Notes under the pieces: generated by a model | Seen by the model: the letters and a program-made list of their open reading frames with translations, nothing else | Database searches by the model: none | Told to the model about the DNA's origin: nothing | Part shown: piece by piece, positions 1 through 7,985 of the stretch | Layout of the letters: every line of letters starts with the position of its first letter | Position numbering within the stretch: position 1 is the stretch's first letter | Program-made: the position numbers and the translations under genes | NCBI GenBank assembly: GCA_046765875.1 | Contig: JBKPSJ010000059.1 | Span: 1-17,610, forward strand | Length of the DNA: 17,610 bases | DNA from: DASRHY01 sp046765875 | GTDB lineage: Bacteria; Actinomycetota; Actinomycetes; Propionibacteriales; Kribbellaceae | Direction: 5' to 3'

Positions 1-380
1 GGCACAATCCGTCCATAGCCGAATCTCGGCACGAAATCGGATCGGATCCTGACGCGGCCCGACAGACCTTCCACGATCCGGACGATGGTCGGTGCCTCAC
101 CACGCGGGGGCATGAGGTCCACGACAAGAACTCGCCCCTCGGCGGTGTCCCACTCCGTCTCGAGCACCAGCGATCCGTCGCGATATCGGCGTATCGGCTG
201 GCCGGGCACCGCCGGCGCGAGGAGCCAATGGCCGTGTTCGGGATGACCGAGCAGCGCCGCAAAACTGGCATCGGAGTCAAAACGGGGGAGGCAGCACCAG
301 TCGATCGACCCCCACCTGTGGACCAGGGCCGCGGTCTGTAGATCGGATAAGAACGCGTAGTCCTCGATCCGCCGCCTCAC
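1..380 (-). CDS. Glycoside hydrolase family 15 protein (glucoamylase/trehalase type), 5' part only
   Basis: Reading minus from GTG at 380 gives about 126 residues before the window edge, beginning VRRRIEDYAFLSDLQTAALV. It continues with GSIDWCCLPRFDS, FAALLG, HGHWLLAP, LVLETEWDT, VLVVDLMPPRGEAP and IVRIVEGLSGRV. These are the hallmark N-terminal motifs of bacterial GH15 proteins of the trehalase/glucoamylase type, which carry a beta-sandwich before the (alpha/alpha)6 catalytic barrel. The catalytic glutamates would lie beyond the edge, so activity (trehalose, maltose or dextrin hydrolysis) cannot be judged. The GTG was chosen because family members usually start a few residues before IEDYA. 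No good ribosome site is visible, and an in-frame TTG at 431 is an alternative. The frame stays open with high GC3 to base 1. Family assignment is confident; substrate is not. Confidence 0.88.
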   Translation of the reverse strand, partial: MRRRIEDYAFLSDLQTAALVHRWGSIDWCCLPRFDSDASFAALLGHPEHGHWLLAPAVPGQPIRRYRDGSLVLETEWDTAEGRVLVVDLMPPRGEAPTIVRIVEGLSGRVRIRSDFVPRFGYGRIV

Positions 381-417
381 CGGCTCATTATGCGCTCGGA
401 GCAGGGAGCGATCCGGC

Positions 418-612
418 TCAGGCTCGTCCAACCACCCGCGGTACGCGAACTGGCCAGAACTGGGTGGAATAGTCGTCGCAGATCAGCTGCACGTCGAGGT
501 TCGCGGGCACCTGGTACGGCCAGGCGACGAGCATGCCGTGCGCGACGCAGAGATCGATCGCTTCCCGCAGATCCGCGATGGCGGCTCGAAGATCACCACG
601 ATGTGTTGATGC
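418..612 (-). pseudogene. Unidentified coding remnant (64 codons, no plausible start)
   Basis: Between the SDR stop (652) and the GH15 start there is an open frame from just after a TAA (613-615) to a TGA at 418-420. Its third codon positions are almost all G or C, as in real genes here. It includes DLRAAIADLREAIDLCVAHG and then MLVAWPYQVPANLDVQLICD. The only ATG (534) would give 38 residues, starts inside the apparently structured part and lacks a ribosome site. It therefore looks like the tail of a longer gene that lost its 5' end, or a frameshifted small gene. I do not recognise the family. Codon bias supports coding history; current expression is doubtful. Confidence 0.4.
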
Positions 613-651
613 TTACCGCGCCACAGCAACAGTCGAGCGCCTGCTCTGGCG

Positions 652-1692
652 TCAGTGCGCGTCTCCCGCCGCGGGGTCGACTTCAGCAAGCTTTCCCGCC
701 AGCTTCGCCGGGAGGTGTCCCGCCTCTACCATCCAGCGGATCGTCGCGCCTAGCGTCTCCTCGAGGGGTGGCGGCTCCACGCCGAGCTCGCCACGGGCGG
801 TCGTATCGTCGGTGCCGCGGCAGCGCGTGATGATCCAGGGTTCCTGGTACCCGAACGGAGGCCGCCACGGGACCACACGCCGCAGACCGTCCATGGCTCT
901 CCCGCTCGCTCGTGCCACAGGGCCAGGCGTCGGGACGGCCGGGAGACGACGCCCGGTCAGGTGACGTAGCGAGGTGTAGAGCTCCGGCCAGGTCCGGTAC
1001 TGCCCGCCGAGGAGGTAGCGCCGTGGCCCCATCCCCGGTCGGAGTGCCGCAGCATGGGCGTCTGCAACGTAGCCGACGTCGGCGACCGGCCAGCCGCCCG
1101 GAGTCGCAAAGGGGATCCGGTTGCGAAGAATCATGGCAATCACGAATGCGGTGTCGCCGAAGTAGGGATCGTGGGGTCCGGCCACCGCCCCCGGCTGGGT
1201 GATGACCACCGGGGCTCCCTCGGACTGATGGCGGCGGGCGATGAGTTCAGACTCCGCCTTCGACCGCGGGTATGGGGGCCCGCCGACGCCGATCGGGCTG
1301 TCGTGGTCGAGCACGTCGGGACTCGGGAGCATGGCGACGTAGCTGGATACGTGGACGATGGGATCGAGGCGGGCCTCTACGGCCGCCTCGAGAACGATCT
1401 CGGTGGCGCGGCGGTTCGTTGCGAGGGCCTCTCGTCCGTCCCTCGGATCCATGGAGTACAGGGCAGCCGCATGGATCACCGCGTCGCAACCCTCGACCGC
1501 CCGTTGCATCGAGGCCGCGTCGAGCACGTCCCCGGTCACGATGTCCGCGGCACGAAGCCCGAACGGTGCGAGCGCAGGATCCACCCGCTCAGGGCGACGA
1601 ACCAGCAGCCGTACGTCGTGGCCGGCGCGGACGACCGCTGCCACCGTGTGCGAGCCGATGAAACCGGTACCGCCCGTGATGAGCACCCGCAT
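652..1692 (-). CDS. Extended SDR, NAD-dependent epimerase/dehydratase family
   Basis: A 346-residue Rossmann-fold oxidoreductase or epimerase. The N-terminus MRVLITGGTGFIGSH holds the GxxGxxG dinucleotide-binding motif (residues 7-13). DVLD follows near 55 and VIHAAAL near 72. The catalytic set is HVSSYVA (Ser116/117) and YPRSK (Tyr141, Lys145). The length fits the extended SDR class, which includes dihydroflavonol-4-reductase-like and UDP-sugar epimerase-like enzymes; the substrate cannot be assigned. ATG 1692 was chosen because GGAG lies six bases upstream. In-frame TTG at 1704 and GTG at 1695 are weaker alternatives. The gene lies 136 bases downstream of the saccharopine-dehydrogenase-like gene on the same strand and could be co-transcribed with it, but the two functions are not obviously linked. 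Confidence 0.87.
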   Translation of the reverse strand: MRVLITGGTGFIGSHTVAAVVRAGHDVRLLVRRPERVDPALAPFGLRAADIVTGDVLDAASMQRAVEGCDAVIHAAALYSMDPRDGREALATNRRATEIVLEAAVEARLDPIVHVSSYVAMLPSPDVLDHDSPIGVGGPPYPRSKAESELIARRHQSEGAPVVITQPGAVAGPHDPYFGDTAFVIAMILRNRIPFATPGGWPVADVGYVADAHAAALRPGMGPRRYLLGGQYRTWPELYTSLRHLTGRRLPAVPTPGPVARASGRAMDGLRRVVPWRPPFGYQEPWIITRCRGTDDTTARGELGVEPPPLEETLGATIRWMVEAGHLPAKLAGKLAEVDPAAGDAH

Positions 1693-1828
1693 CACTCGCT
1701 CCAAGCCTGTGACGGTCCCTCATCCCATGATGCACCCCAGGCGCGGCGGGGCCATGCACTCGGTGCCGGAGGACACGGCGAGGTCGTGCTCGGCCCGAGC
1801 TTCCGCGCCGCACGGGTGATCGGCCTGC

Positions 1829-2920
1829 TCACCGGCCGCACTGATCACGGTCGGGATCGCGGCCCGGGTCTGCCGGGTAGCCACGCGTGTCGAACGGGAC
1901 GTGCAGCGAGAGGTGCGAGGACAGTGCGCGCAGGAAGTCCGGGGCGTCGAAGGCCGCGCCCGCGGAGGCGACGCCGGTGGTCGTGGTCCGGCCGGTGAGG
2001 ATGCGGTCGACGGCCTCCACCGCGAGCGGCGCGCTGATGGCATAGATGTCCTGCCCGGCGGCGACCACGCGGCGTTTCGTGCCGCCGGAGCTGACGAGGA
2101 CGTCGACGACGAAGGTCTGGTCGGAACGGCCGCGTTCGTCGGTCCCGGCCGGCGGCGGTGTGTCCGGGGCTGACACCTCCGTGGCCGCCTCGACCGTCAT
2201 GTAGGTGCGCACTTCCGGGATGGCCAGGTGGCTGGGAACGGTGACGACGTCAGCCATCGTGAACTCTGCGATGACGGCTCTGGGGCCGAGCGGAGCCGGG
2301 AAGGGCCACTCCAGGGTCGGCAGAGCGTCGTCGTGGTACTCCAGCCGTCCGCCGGTATAGCGGACACGGCGGCCACCGCGTCGCTGCCGCGAGACCGCGC
2401 CCGCGGCACGTGTCCCGGCGGTCGGGTGCCAGGTGCTCAGGCCGTAGGCGACGTGGGCCTCGTCCGCCGCCGTCGCGTCGCCCATCGCGGTGGTGACCAA
2501 CAGGTCGCCGAGGCCGCCGAAGAAGGCCATCGCCGGGACCACCACGGTGCCCGCGGCGCGGGCACGCTCCGCGAAGTGCGCGAACGTGTCAAGGTTCGCC
2601 TCGATCTCGGCGGCCACGTCGACATACGGGATGCCGACGCGCAGCGCCGCCTCGACCAAGGGGAAGGCGGTCGTGGCGAAGGGCCCGGCGCAGTTGATCA
2701 CGGCGGCCGCGCTGTTCAGCGCGCGGTCGAGCGAGGCCGGATCGTGGACCGATGCCTGCCGCGCCTCGAGCCCCGGTTGGGCCCGCGCGAGCGCTAGCAG
2801 CCTGTCCTGGTCGCGACCGAGGAGCAACGGGACGTACCCGCGCTCACGCAACTCCGCCACCACGAACCGCCCGGTGTGCCCGTAGGCGCCGAACACCGCC
2901 ACGTTCCGATCCGATCCCAT
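1829..2920 (-). CDS. Saccharopine dehydrogenase-like NAD(P)-binding reductase
   Basis: A 363-residue protein opening with MGSDRNVAVFGAYGHTGR. The GAYGHTG segment (11-17) is the dinucleotide-binding loop of the saccharopine dehydrogenase/trans-acting enoyl reductase family. It is followed by LLGRD (33-37), VINCAGPF (74-81) and GIPYVDVAAE (96-105), the usual order in this family. The C-terminal half is the less conserved substrate domain, so the substrate is unknown. True lysine-pathway saccharopine dehydrogenases have a different C-terminus, and actinomycetes carry many such paralogues of unknown role. ATG 2920 has GGGAG about eight bases upstream. An open frame extends to 3022, but that would overlap the divergent regulator. 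The gene diverges from the GlxA-type regulator across 100 bases, which suggests it is the regulator's target. Confidence 0.85.
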   Translation of the reverse strand: MGSDRNVAVFGAYGHTGRFVVAELRERGYVPLLLGRDQDRLLALARAQPGLEARQASVHDPASLDRALNSAAAVINCAGPFATTAFPLVEAALRVGIPYVDVAAEIEANLDTFAHFAERARAAGTVVVPAMAFFGGLGDLLVTTAMGDATAADEAHVAYGLSTWHPTAGTRAAGAVSRQRRGGRRVRYTGGRLEYHDDALPTLEWPFPAPLGPRAVIAEFTMADVVTVPSHLAIPEVRTYMTVEAATEVSAPDTPPPAGTDERGRSDQTFVVDVLVSSGGTKRRVVAAGQDIYAISAPLAVEAVDRILTGRTTTTGVASAGAAFDAPDFLRALSSHLSLHVPFDTRGYPADPGRDPDRDQCGR

Positions 2921-2985
2921 TCCGGCTCCCGCGTGCTTGAAGTGGTCCACGGCGAAACCCTGTCCCGTTGGTCCATCGGTTGCCA

Positions 2986-3001
2986 GTGTCCGAAACGACA
3001 C
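2986..3001. promoter_or_regulatory. Inverted repeat in the divergent reductase/AraC promoter region
   Basis: GTGTC (2986-2990), six bases, then GACAC (2997-3001) is a perfect 5+6+5 inverted repeat in the middle of the 100-base gap between the two divergent starts. It is well placed to serve both genes. AraC proteins often bind direct repeats, so binding by the neighbouring regulator is inference. Confidence 0.4.
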
Positions 3002-3007
3002 GACCCA

Positions 3008-3013
3008 TACAAT
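3008..3013 (+). promoter_or_regulatory. Possible -10 element of a leaderless promoter
   Basis: TACAAT (5 of 6 matches to TATAAT) ends seven bases before the regulator's ATG at 3021, and there is no purine-rich ribosome site before that ATG. A start site at or next to the ATG would give a leaderless mRNA, which is common in actinobacteria. No convincing -35 at normal spacing is visible; TTGCCA at 2980 would need a 22-base spacer, so an activator may be needed. Confidence 0.4.
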
Positions 3014-3020
3014 TCCCGAC

Positions 3021-3968
3021 ATGAGATCTGTCCCGCACTCTGTCGCGATCGCCGCTACCGATGGGATGCTGCACTTCGAGCTGGCCCTGGCCTACGAGGT
3101 CTTCGGCCCCGGCACGGCCGGACTGCCAAGCCCCTGGTACGACGTCAGTGTGTGCGGCACGCACGCCGTACGGGTCGGCCGATTCCAGCTGCAGCCTGAC
3201 TGCGGGCTCGACCTGCTAACGCACGCCGACACCGTGATCGTCCCCGCCTTGGCCGACGTCGACGCGGACCTGCCGGCGGACCTGCTCGAGGCGCTGCGCG
3301 TGGCCCACGAGTCCGGCGCGCGGGTGGTCTCCCTATGCACGGGCGCCTTCGTACTCGCCGCCACCGGTCTACTGGACGGGCTGCGCGCGACCACGCACTG
3401 GGCCCACACCGATGAACTGGCCGCGCGCTATCCCCGTGTGAAGGTCGACCCGGACGTGCTGTACGTCGACAACGGCAGCGTGCTCACATCGGCGGGCAAG
3501 GCCGCAGCGATGGACCTGTGCCTGCATCTGGTCCGGCGCGACCACGGCTCGGCGATCGCCAACGTGGTCGCCCGCCGCTTGGTCGTGCCGCCCCACCGGG
3601 CCGGTGGCCAAGCCCAGTTCGTCACCACACCGGTACCCGCCCAGGACGGCCATCCCCTGGCCGACCTTCTCCCCTGGGTGATGCGGCGGCTGGACCAGCC
3701 GCTCACCGTGGAGAACCTGGCCCGCCAGGCGAACATGAGCTCGCGCCACCTGGCCCGTCAGTTCCGCTCGGTAACCGGTACCACCCCGCTTCAGTGGCTG
3801 CTGACGCAACGGATCCGCCGCGCGCAGGAGCTGCTGGAGACCACGGACGACAGCGTCGACACCATCGCCGCGGCCGCAGGCATCGGCACGGCGACGACAC
3901 TGCGCCGCCACTTCCACCGCATAATCGGCGTACCGCCGGACGCCTACCGCCGCACGTTCCGGGCATGA
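3021..3968 (+). CDS. GlxA-family AraC-type transcriptional regulator (DJ-1/PfpI domain + HTH)
   Basis: A 315-residue regulator. Residues 8-175 form a DJ-1/PfpI (class I glutamine amidotransferase-like) domain. SLCTGAFVLAATGLLDG carries Cys106 at the nucleophile-elbow position, followed by ATTHW. A linker (about 190-215) leads to a C-terminal AraC/XylS DNA-binding domain. Its first HTH is near 228-250 (LTVENLARQANMSSRHLARQF) and its second near 277-300, with the family ending RIIGVPPDAYRRTF. This is the GlxA/FtrA layout; the ligand is unknown. ATG 3021 was preferred over an ATG at 2937 because the extra 28 residues are unlike the family and would cover the divergent promoter. The gene is divergent from the saccharopine-dehydrogenase-like gene, a likely target. 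Confidence 0.9.
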   Translation: MRSVPHSVAIAATDGMLHFELALAYEVFGPGTAGLPSPWYDVSVCGTHAVRVGRFQLQPDCGLDLLTHADTVIVPALADVDADLPADLLEALRVAHESGARVVSLCTGAFVLAATGLLDGLRATTHWAHTDELAARYPRVKVDPDVLYVDNGSVLTSAGKAAAMDLCLHLVRRDHGSAIANVVARRLVVPPHRAGGQAQFVTTPVPAQDGHPLADLLPWVMRRLDQPLTVENLARQANMSSRHLARQFRSVTGTTPLQWLLTQRIRRAQELLETTDDSVDTIAAAAGIGTATTLRRHFHRIIGVPPDAYRRTFRA

Positions 3969-3987
3969 GACGGCGGTCCTCGCCGTC
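3969..3987 (+). terminator. Small hairpin directly after the regulator stop
   Basis: GACGGCG (3969-3975), a five-base loop, then CGCCGTC (3981-3987) begins immediately after the TGA at 3966-3968. The stem is perfect but only 7 bp and has no T-tract. It lies in the 203-base convergent gap with the ABC permease gene. Termination is plausible but weakly supported. I see no gene in the rest of that gap. Confidence 0.35.
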
Positions 3988-4171
3988 ACGGCTCTCGGCG
4001 GGGGGCTGTACTACGGCGTCGACCGCGGATGAAATTCCGAAGGCCGTCACCGACGCTGACGATGCAGCCAGCTGAGTTGGCCACCGATTACGGACGGGAC
4101 AGCGCCCGGGCGGCATCTCCTCGCGCGATGCCGCCACCATCTCCCAGCTCACGAAGCACCCGCATCGCAGG

Positions 4172-6559
4172 TTACTGGTACCGGAGGGCATTGCCGGGCT
4201 GTATCCGGGCAGCGCGGCGGAGCGGCCCACGGATGACAATGAGCGTGAGCGCCACGACGCAGGCGAGCGTGATCAGCGGGATGACCGGCGGGAACCTCGG
4301 CGGCAGATTGAGGTCGGCGTTGTGCAGGATGAGCGCCAGCAGGCCTTGGTAGATCAGCCAGCCGAGCGGGACGGCCACGACCCAGCCGGCCGCGGCCAAC
4401 ACCACCGCCTCGGTGCTGAAGACCTGTCGGATGTGGCGGGCTCTGGCTCCCATACAGCGCAGGATCCCGATCTCGCGGGTCCGTTCGAAGACCGCCATGC
4501 TGAGGGCGCTGACCAGTCCCATGAGGGTGATAGCGACCACCAGGAGGCCCAGGACCTGGACGATGGTGAGAACTGCGGTGGTGGTGGCCGTGAAATCCGC
4601 CTGTAGGACGTAGATATTGACTGTGGAGACACGGAGGCCCGTGGCGGTGAGCCGGTTCGCGACGGCGGCAGCCGCCTGGTCGATGGCGGCATGGTCGGAA
4701 CTGGTGGTGGTGAGCCACAGCGAATTTGCGGCGCCGGCCGTGCCATCCAGTCGTTTCAGCGCGGGCAGCGAGAAGTACACAGTTCCGCCGTCGTTGTTGG
4801 CGCCGGTGTCGATCCCGATGACATTGACATGGGTAGTTCCCGCGGCGGTGTCGAGGGTGAGTGCCTGGCCGACGCTCGCGTGGGCGGCGCGCGCGACGGC
4901 GGGGCCGAGCACCACCGCCGGGATGGCCGTGTGGGCGTCCGCGGCGGTGAACCAGTGGCCCGCGCTCAGCCGGTAGGTGTACAACGGTTGCGAACTCATG
5001 CCCCACGCCGGGTAGACCTGTCCGTGGAACTTTACGGCGCTCGTCTCGACGGGCTGGGCGCCTGTGATGCCTGGTGTCGAGGCGGCGATGGTGACGGCCT
5101 GGCTGGTGAACGGCGGCGAGCCGCTGGTCAGCCCGACCCCGATGCTGAAGCGGAGGTTGGCGAACGTCTGGTCGATGACGGCGGTTATCGACTGGCTCAG
5201 GGACAGCAATGCGATCGCGAGCCCGGCCGCCACCGCGACCTGCGCGATCACGGCCGCGCTGCGGCGTTGTTGACGCAGCGCGTTGCGGACTCCCATCCGT
5301 ACACCGCCCGAGAGCCCGGTCCCCGACAGCAGGCGGCTGCGCGTGAGGAGGCGGTCGAGCCGGCCGCCACCGAAGGCCATGGTTCCGGCACCGGCGAGGG
5401 TTTCGGTGACGGGTCTGCGCAGCGCGCGCCGCAGGGCGGGCAGCGACGCGGCGACGGCCAGCGCTGGGCCGAGCACGAGGCTGACCACCACGACCGGGAC
5501 CGAGATGCCGAAGCCGACGGACACGTCCATGATCGTCGCGGCGAAATAGCGTGCCAGCACAGACGCGATGACGATGCCGAGGATGCTGCCGAGAACCGCG
5601 CCTGCGGTGCCGAGCATCGCTGCCGTGCGCACGATGATGCCGGCGATCTGCCGCCGCCGGCCACCGAGCGTCTTGAGGATGGCGATCTCGTTGGCCTGCT
5701 CGGCGATGAGGGTGTTCATGGTGGCGGCGATGAGGAACAGGGCGGAGGCGAAAGCGAGGATCGTGATGATGTACAGCAGCGCCATGAGATGGTCGAAGGT
5801 GGATTTTCCTGGCCACTGTCCGGCTGCCCTGATGGTGGGCAGCGCGGTGATCGGGTCCGCTCCGGTCTGCGCAATCAGGTAGGCGCGCACCGCCGTGATC
5901 GCCTTGGCGGCCCCGGCGGGGGTGTCGTCGGTGAGCCGGAACGCCAGACCGTTGACACCGCGGACGCCGGCGAGCGATTCCACCGTGTCCCGCGTGGTGT
6001 AGAAGACTGCCGTGGTCGAGCCGTTGGCACCGGGGGTTGCGGCCAGGTTCATCCCGGTCCCGCTGACGCTCAGCGACACCAGCGCGCCGCTGGCGGCCCG
6101 CACCTCGATCGTGCCGCCCTTGGGGAAGGCGAGGTCAGCGGCCCTGCCGTTAGCCGCGTCGGCCAGCACCTCACCCGGTCCAGGCATGTGCCCGGTGAGC
6201 AGCGGGACGGTATCGACCGGCGAGGACGCCAGGTCGCCGCCGATGATCTCGACGTTCCGGGTGCCGTTGCCGGTCGTTGCCGCGGTCACGTACCCCAGAC
6301 CGGCGGCGACGGCGGCGACGCCGGGCAGGTGACCGAGCGCGCTGAGTTCAGCCGGGGTCAGGTCAAGGGTGCGGGTGGACAGCTCGACGTCGTCCAGATG
6401 GCTGGCCTGGACCTGGTCGTTCATCGCCGCGTTCAGCAGGCTCGGCACGGCGACGAAGCCCGCGCTCGCGATGGCGATGCAAAGGGTGGAGGCGGCGAGC
6501 ACCGTGCGGGCGCGGTGTCGGGTCAGGTCACGCCAGGCCTTGCGGGTCAGCGTGCTCAC
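4172..6559 (-). CDS. ABC transporter permease, FtsX/MacB type (two FtsX units)
   Basis: A 795-residue membrane protein with about eight predicted transmembrane helices: 18-40, 257-281, 305-334, 350-375, 434-456, 660-690, 715-742 and 757-777. Large extracytoplasmic regions (about 45-255 and 457-658) resemble MacB periplasmic-core domains. Each half has a typical FtsX coupling segment after its second-helix equivalent: EIAILKTLGGRRRQI (291-305) and EIGILRCMGARARHI (696-710). It is thus a tandem duplication, as in large actinobacterial lipoprotein-release or antibiotic-efflux permeases. The GTG start (6557-6559) overlaps the upstream ATPase stop as GTGA, indicating translational coupling. The ATPases upstream supply energy. 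The cargo is unknown; such PadR-linked systems often export peptides or drugs or act on the cell envelope. The final residues IQPGNALRYQ are typical of the family end. Confidence 0.92.
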   Translation of the reverse strand: MSTLTRKAWRDLTRHRARTVLAASTLCIAIASAGFVAVPSLLNAAMNDQVQASHLDDVELSTRTLDLTPAELSALGHLPGVAAVAAGLGYVTAATTGNGTRNVEIIGGDLASSPVDTVPLLTGHMPGPGEVLADAANGRAADLAFPKGGTIEVRAASGALVSLSVSGTGMNLAATPGANGSTTAVFYTTRDTVESLAGVRGVNGLAFRLTDDTPAGAAKAITAVRAYLIAQTGADPITALPTIRAAGQWPGKSTFDHLMALLYIITILAFASALFLIAATMNTLIAEQANEIAILKTLGGRRRQIAGIIVRTAAMLGTAGAVLGSILGIVIASVLARYFAATIMDVSVGFGISVPVVVVSLVLGPALAVAASLPALRRALRRPVTETLAGAGTMAFGGGRLDRLLTRSRLLSGTGLSGGVRMGVRNALRQQRRSAAVIAQVAVAAGLAIALLSLSQSITAVIDQTFANLRFSIGVGLTSGSPPFTSQAVTIAASTPGITGAQPVETSAVKFHGQVYPAWGMSSQPLYTYRLSAGHWFTAADAHTAIPAVVLGPAVARAAHASVGQALTLDTAAGTTHVNVIGIDTGANNDGGTVYFSLPALKRLDGTAGAANSLWLTTTSSDHAAIDQAAAAVANRLTATGLRVSTVNIYVLQADFTATTTAVLTIVQVLGLLVVAITLMGLVSALSMAVFERTREIGILRCMGARARHIRQVFSTEAVVLAAAGWVVAVPLGWLIYQGLLALILHNADLNLPPRFPPVIPLITLACVVALTLIVIRGPLRRAARIQPGNALRYQ

Positions 6560-7266
6560 GGCCGCCGCCCCGTGTCGTCGACGATCAGGCCATCGCGAAG
6601 CGTGACGGTCCGGGATGCCAGCGCGGCAAGCGGCCGGTCGTGCGTGACGTACACGACCGTGGTGCCGTCGTCGTTCAGCCCTTTCAGTAGCTTGAACACA
6701 TCCTGCGCCAAGCCGGTGTCGAGGTTGCCGGTGGGTTCGTCGCCGAGCAGGATCGGCGGCCCGCAGGCCATCGCCCTGGCGATCGCGACGCGCTGCTGCT
6801 CCCCGCCGGACAGCTCCAGCGGCAGAGAGTCGCCGCGATCGCCGAGCCCGACCGCGGCGAGGTGACGGCTCGCCACGGCCTTGCGCTCGCGAGCCGCCCC
6901 GATCCGGGCGAGATCCAGCGGGAGCGCGGCGTTCTCCGCTGCGGTGAGCGTGGGCATCAGCTGGAAGAACTGGAAGACGACGCCGATGGTTTGGCCGCGC
7001 CAGACAGCAAGCTGCTCCTCGGTCATCTGGTCCAATCGGCTGCCGTTCACCGTCACCGTGCCGGCGGTGGGCAGGTCGATGCCGGCGATGAGATTGATGA
7101 TGGTCGTCTTGCCGCTGCCCGACGGGCCGGTGATCGCCACCATCTCGCCGGTGGCGATGGTCAGATCGACGCCACGCAGCGCGCGGAACCCGACCCGGCC
7201 GCTGCGGTAGGTCTTCTCCACGCCGACCAGCTCGATGATGACCGGAGTGGTGGCCGTGCCGGTCAC
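6556..7266 (-). CDS. ABC transporter ATP-binding protein (LolD/MacB type), second in operon
   Basis: A 236-residue nucleotide-binding subunit. Visible motifs are Walker A GPSGSGKT (47-54), Q-loop Gln99 in VVFQFFQ, signature LSGGEQQR (152-159), Walker B ILLGDEP with Glu177, the D-loop region TGNLD, and the switch His209 in YVTHD. The set is complete, so it should hydrolyse ATP. The frame is open upstream to 7419, but GTG at 7264-7266 was chosen because it overlaps the preceding stop as GTGA and gives the normal family length. An ATG at 7293 is an alternative. The gene overlaps the permease start by four bases. It is the second, non-identical ATPase of the operon and is more like the MacB/LolD canon than its neighbour. 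Confidence 0.93.
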   Translation of the reverse strand: MTGTATTPVIIELVGVEKTYRSGRVGFRALRGVDLTIATGEMVAITGPSGSGKTTIINLIAGIDLPTAGTVTVNGSRLDQMTEEQLAVWRGQTIGVVFQFFQLMPTLTAAENAALPLDLARIGAARERKAVASRHLAAVGLGDRGDSLPLELSGGEQQRVAIARAMACGPPILLGDEPTGNLDTGLAQDVFKLLKGLNDDGTTVVYVTHDRPLAALASRTVTLRDGLIVDDTGRRP

Positions 7267-7985
7267 CAGGCCTGCCCCGGTTCCAGCAGCCATTCCGGAC
7301 CGGCGGGCGGACCCGCCTCGCCGGCGAGGCGGCCGTCGTTCAGGAACACCACCCGGTCGGCCCAGGCGGCGTGACGGACGTTGTGGGTGGCGAGCACGAC
7401 CGCGCAGCCGGTTGCGCACCGCTGGCGCAGCAGGCCCATCACCGACTCGCCGCTGAGCGCGTCGAGGGCACCGGTCGGCTCGTCGGCCAGCAGCAGCGAC
7501 CGGCCCCCGGCGACCGCCCGGGCAACAGCCACCCGCTGCTGCTCACCGCCCGAGAGCTGGCCGGGGAACCGCCCGCCGACCGCCCCCAGGCCAAGGGAGT
7601 CCAGCAGGCCGCGCGCGCCCGCCATCGCCGCCCTCGGCCTGACGCCATCCAGCTCCAGCGCAAGCGCGACGTTCTCGGCGGCGGTCAGCGACGCGAGCAG
7701 GTTGGCCTCCTGGAACACGAAGCCGACCTGCCGCCGCCACGCCTCCGCGAGGGCGGTCGGGTCCAGGCTGGCCAGGTCATGGCCCGCCAGCAGGACCCGG
7801 CCGCCGGTCGGCCGGTCCAGCCCGCCCGCCAGCCGCAGCAGGGTCGACTTGCCCGACCCGCTGGGTCCCATGACGGCCACGAACTCGCCGGCGCCGACCC
7901 GCAGCGACACCTTGTCCAGCGCCACCACCCGCAGGTTCCCGCGTCCGAAGACCCGCCCCGCCCGGTCTATCTCGAGCACCGTCAT
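7263..7985 (-). CDS. ABC transporter ATP-binding protein (LolD/MacB type), first in operon
   Basis: A 240-residue ATPase subunit beginning MTVLEIDRAGRVFG. It has Walker A GPSGSGKS (40-47), Q-loop Gln92 in FVFQEANLLASLT, signature LSGGEQQR (144-151), Walker B LLLADEP with Glu169, TGALD, and switch His201 in LATHNVRH. All catalytic motifs are intact. ATG 7985 overlaps the padR stop by one base (TGATG) and so fixes the start, although the frame is open to 8333. The protein differs clearly from the next ATPase, notably in its H-loop region and its proline-rich C-terminal tail (about 223-240). It may therefore pair with the other ATPase as a heterodimer on the single permease. Confidence 0.93.
   Translation of the reverse strand: MTVLEIDRAGRVFGRGNLRVVALDKVSLRVGAGEFVAVMGPSGSGKSTLLRLAGGLDRPTGGRVLLAGHDLASLDPTALAEAWRRQVGFVFQEANLLASLTAAENVALALELDGVRPRAAMAGARGLLDSLGLGAVGGRFPGQLSGGEQQRVAVARAVAGGRSLLLADEPTGALDALSGESVMGLLRQRCATGCAVVLATHNVRHAAWADRVVFLNDGRLAGEAGPPAGPEWLLEPGQAW

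Noticed and set aside
1705..1828. Possible coding text between the reductase and SDR genes
   Set aside because: A frame ending near 1720 continues out of the reductase gene in a shadow frame. No motif, so treated as spacer.
3969..4171. Possible small gene in the convergent gap between the AraC regulator and the permease
   Set aside because: Short frames on both strands lack starts with ribosome sites or recognisable motifs. Only a weak hairpin is supported.
4149..5816. Long minus-strand frame (555 codons) inside the permease gene
   Set aside because: It lies entirely within the FtsX permease in another frame, and is His/Arg/Pro-rich without any domain; a GC-bias shadow.
4691..6865. 724-codon plus-strand frame opposite the permease and ATPase genes
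   Set aside because: Antisense shadow produced by GC-rich codon bias. Low-complexity Gly/Arg/Asp text and no domain.
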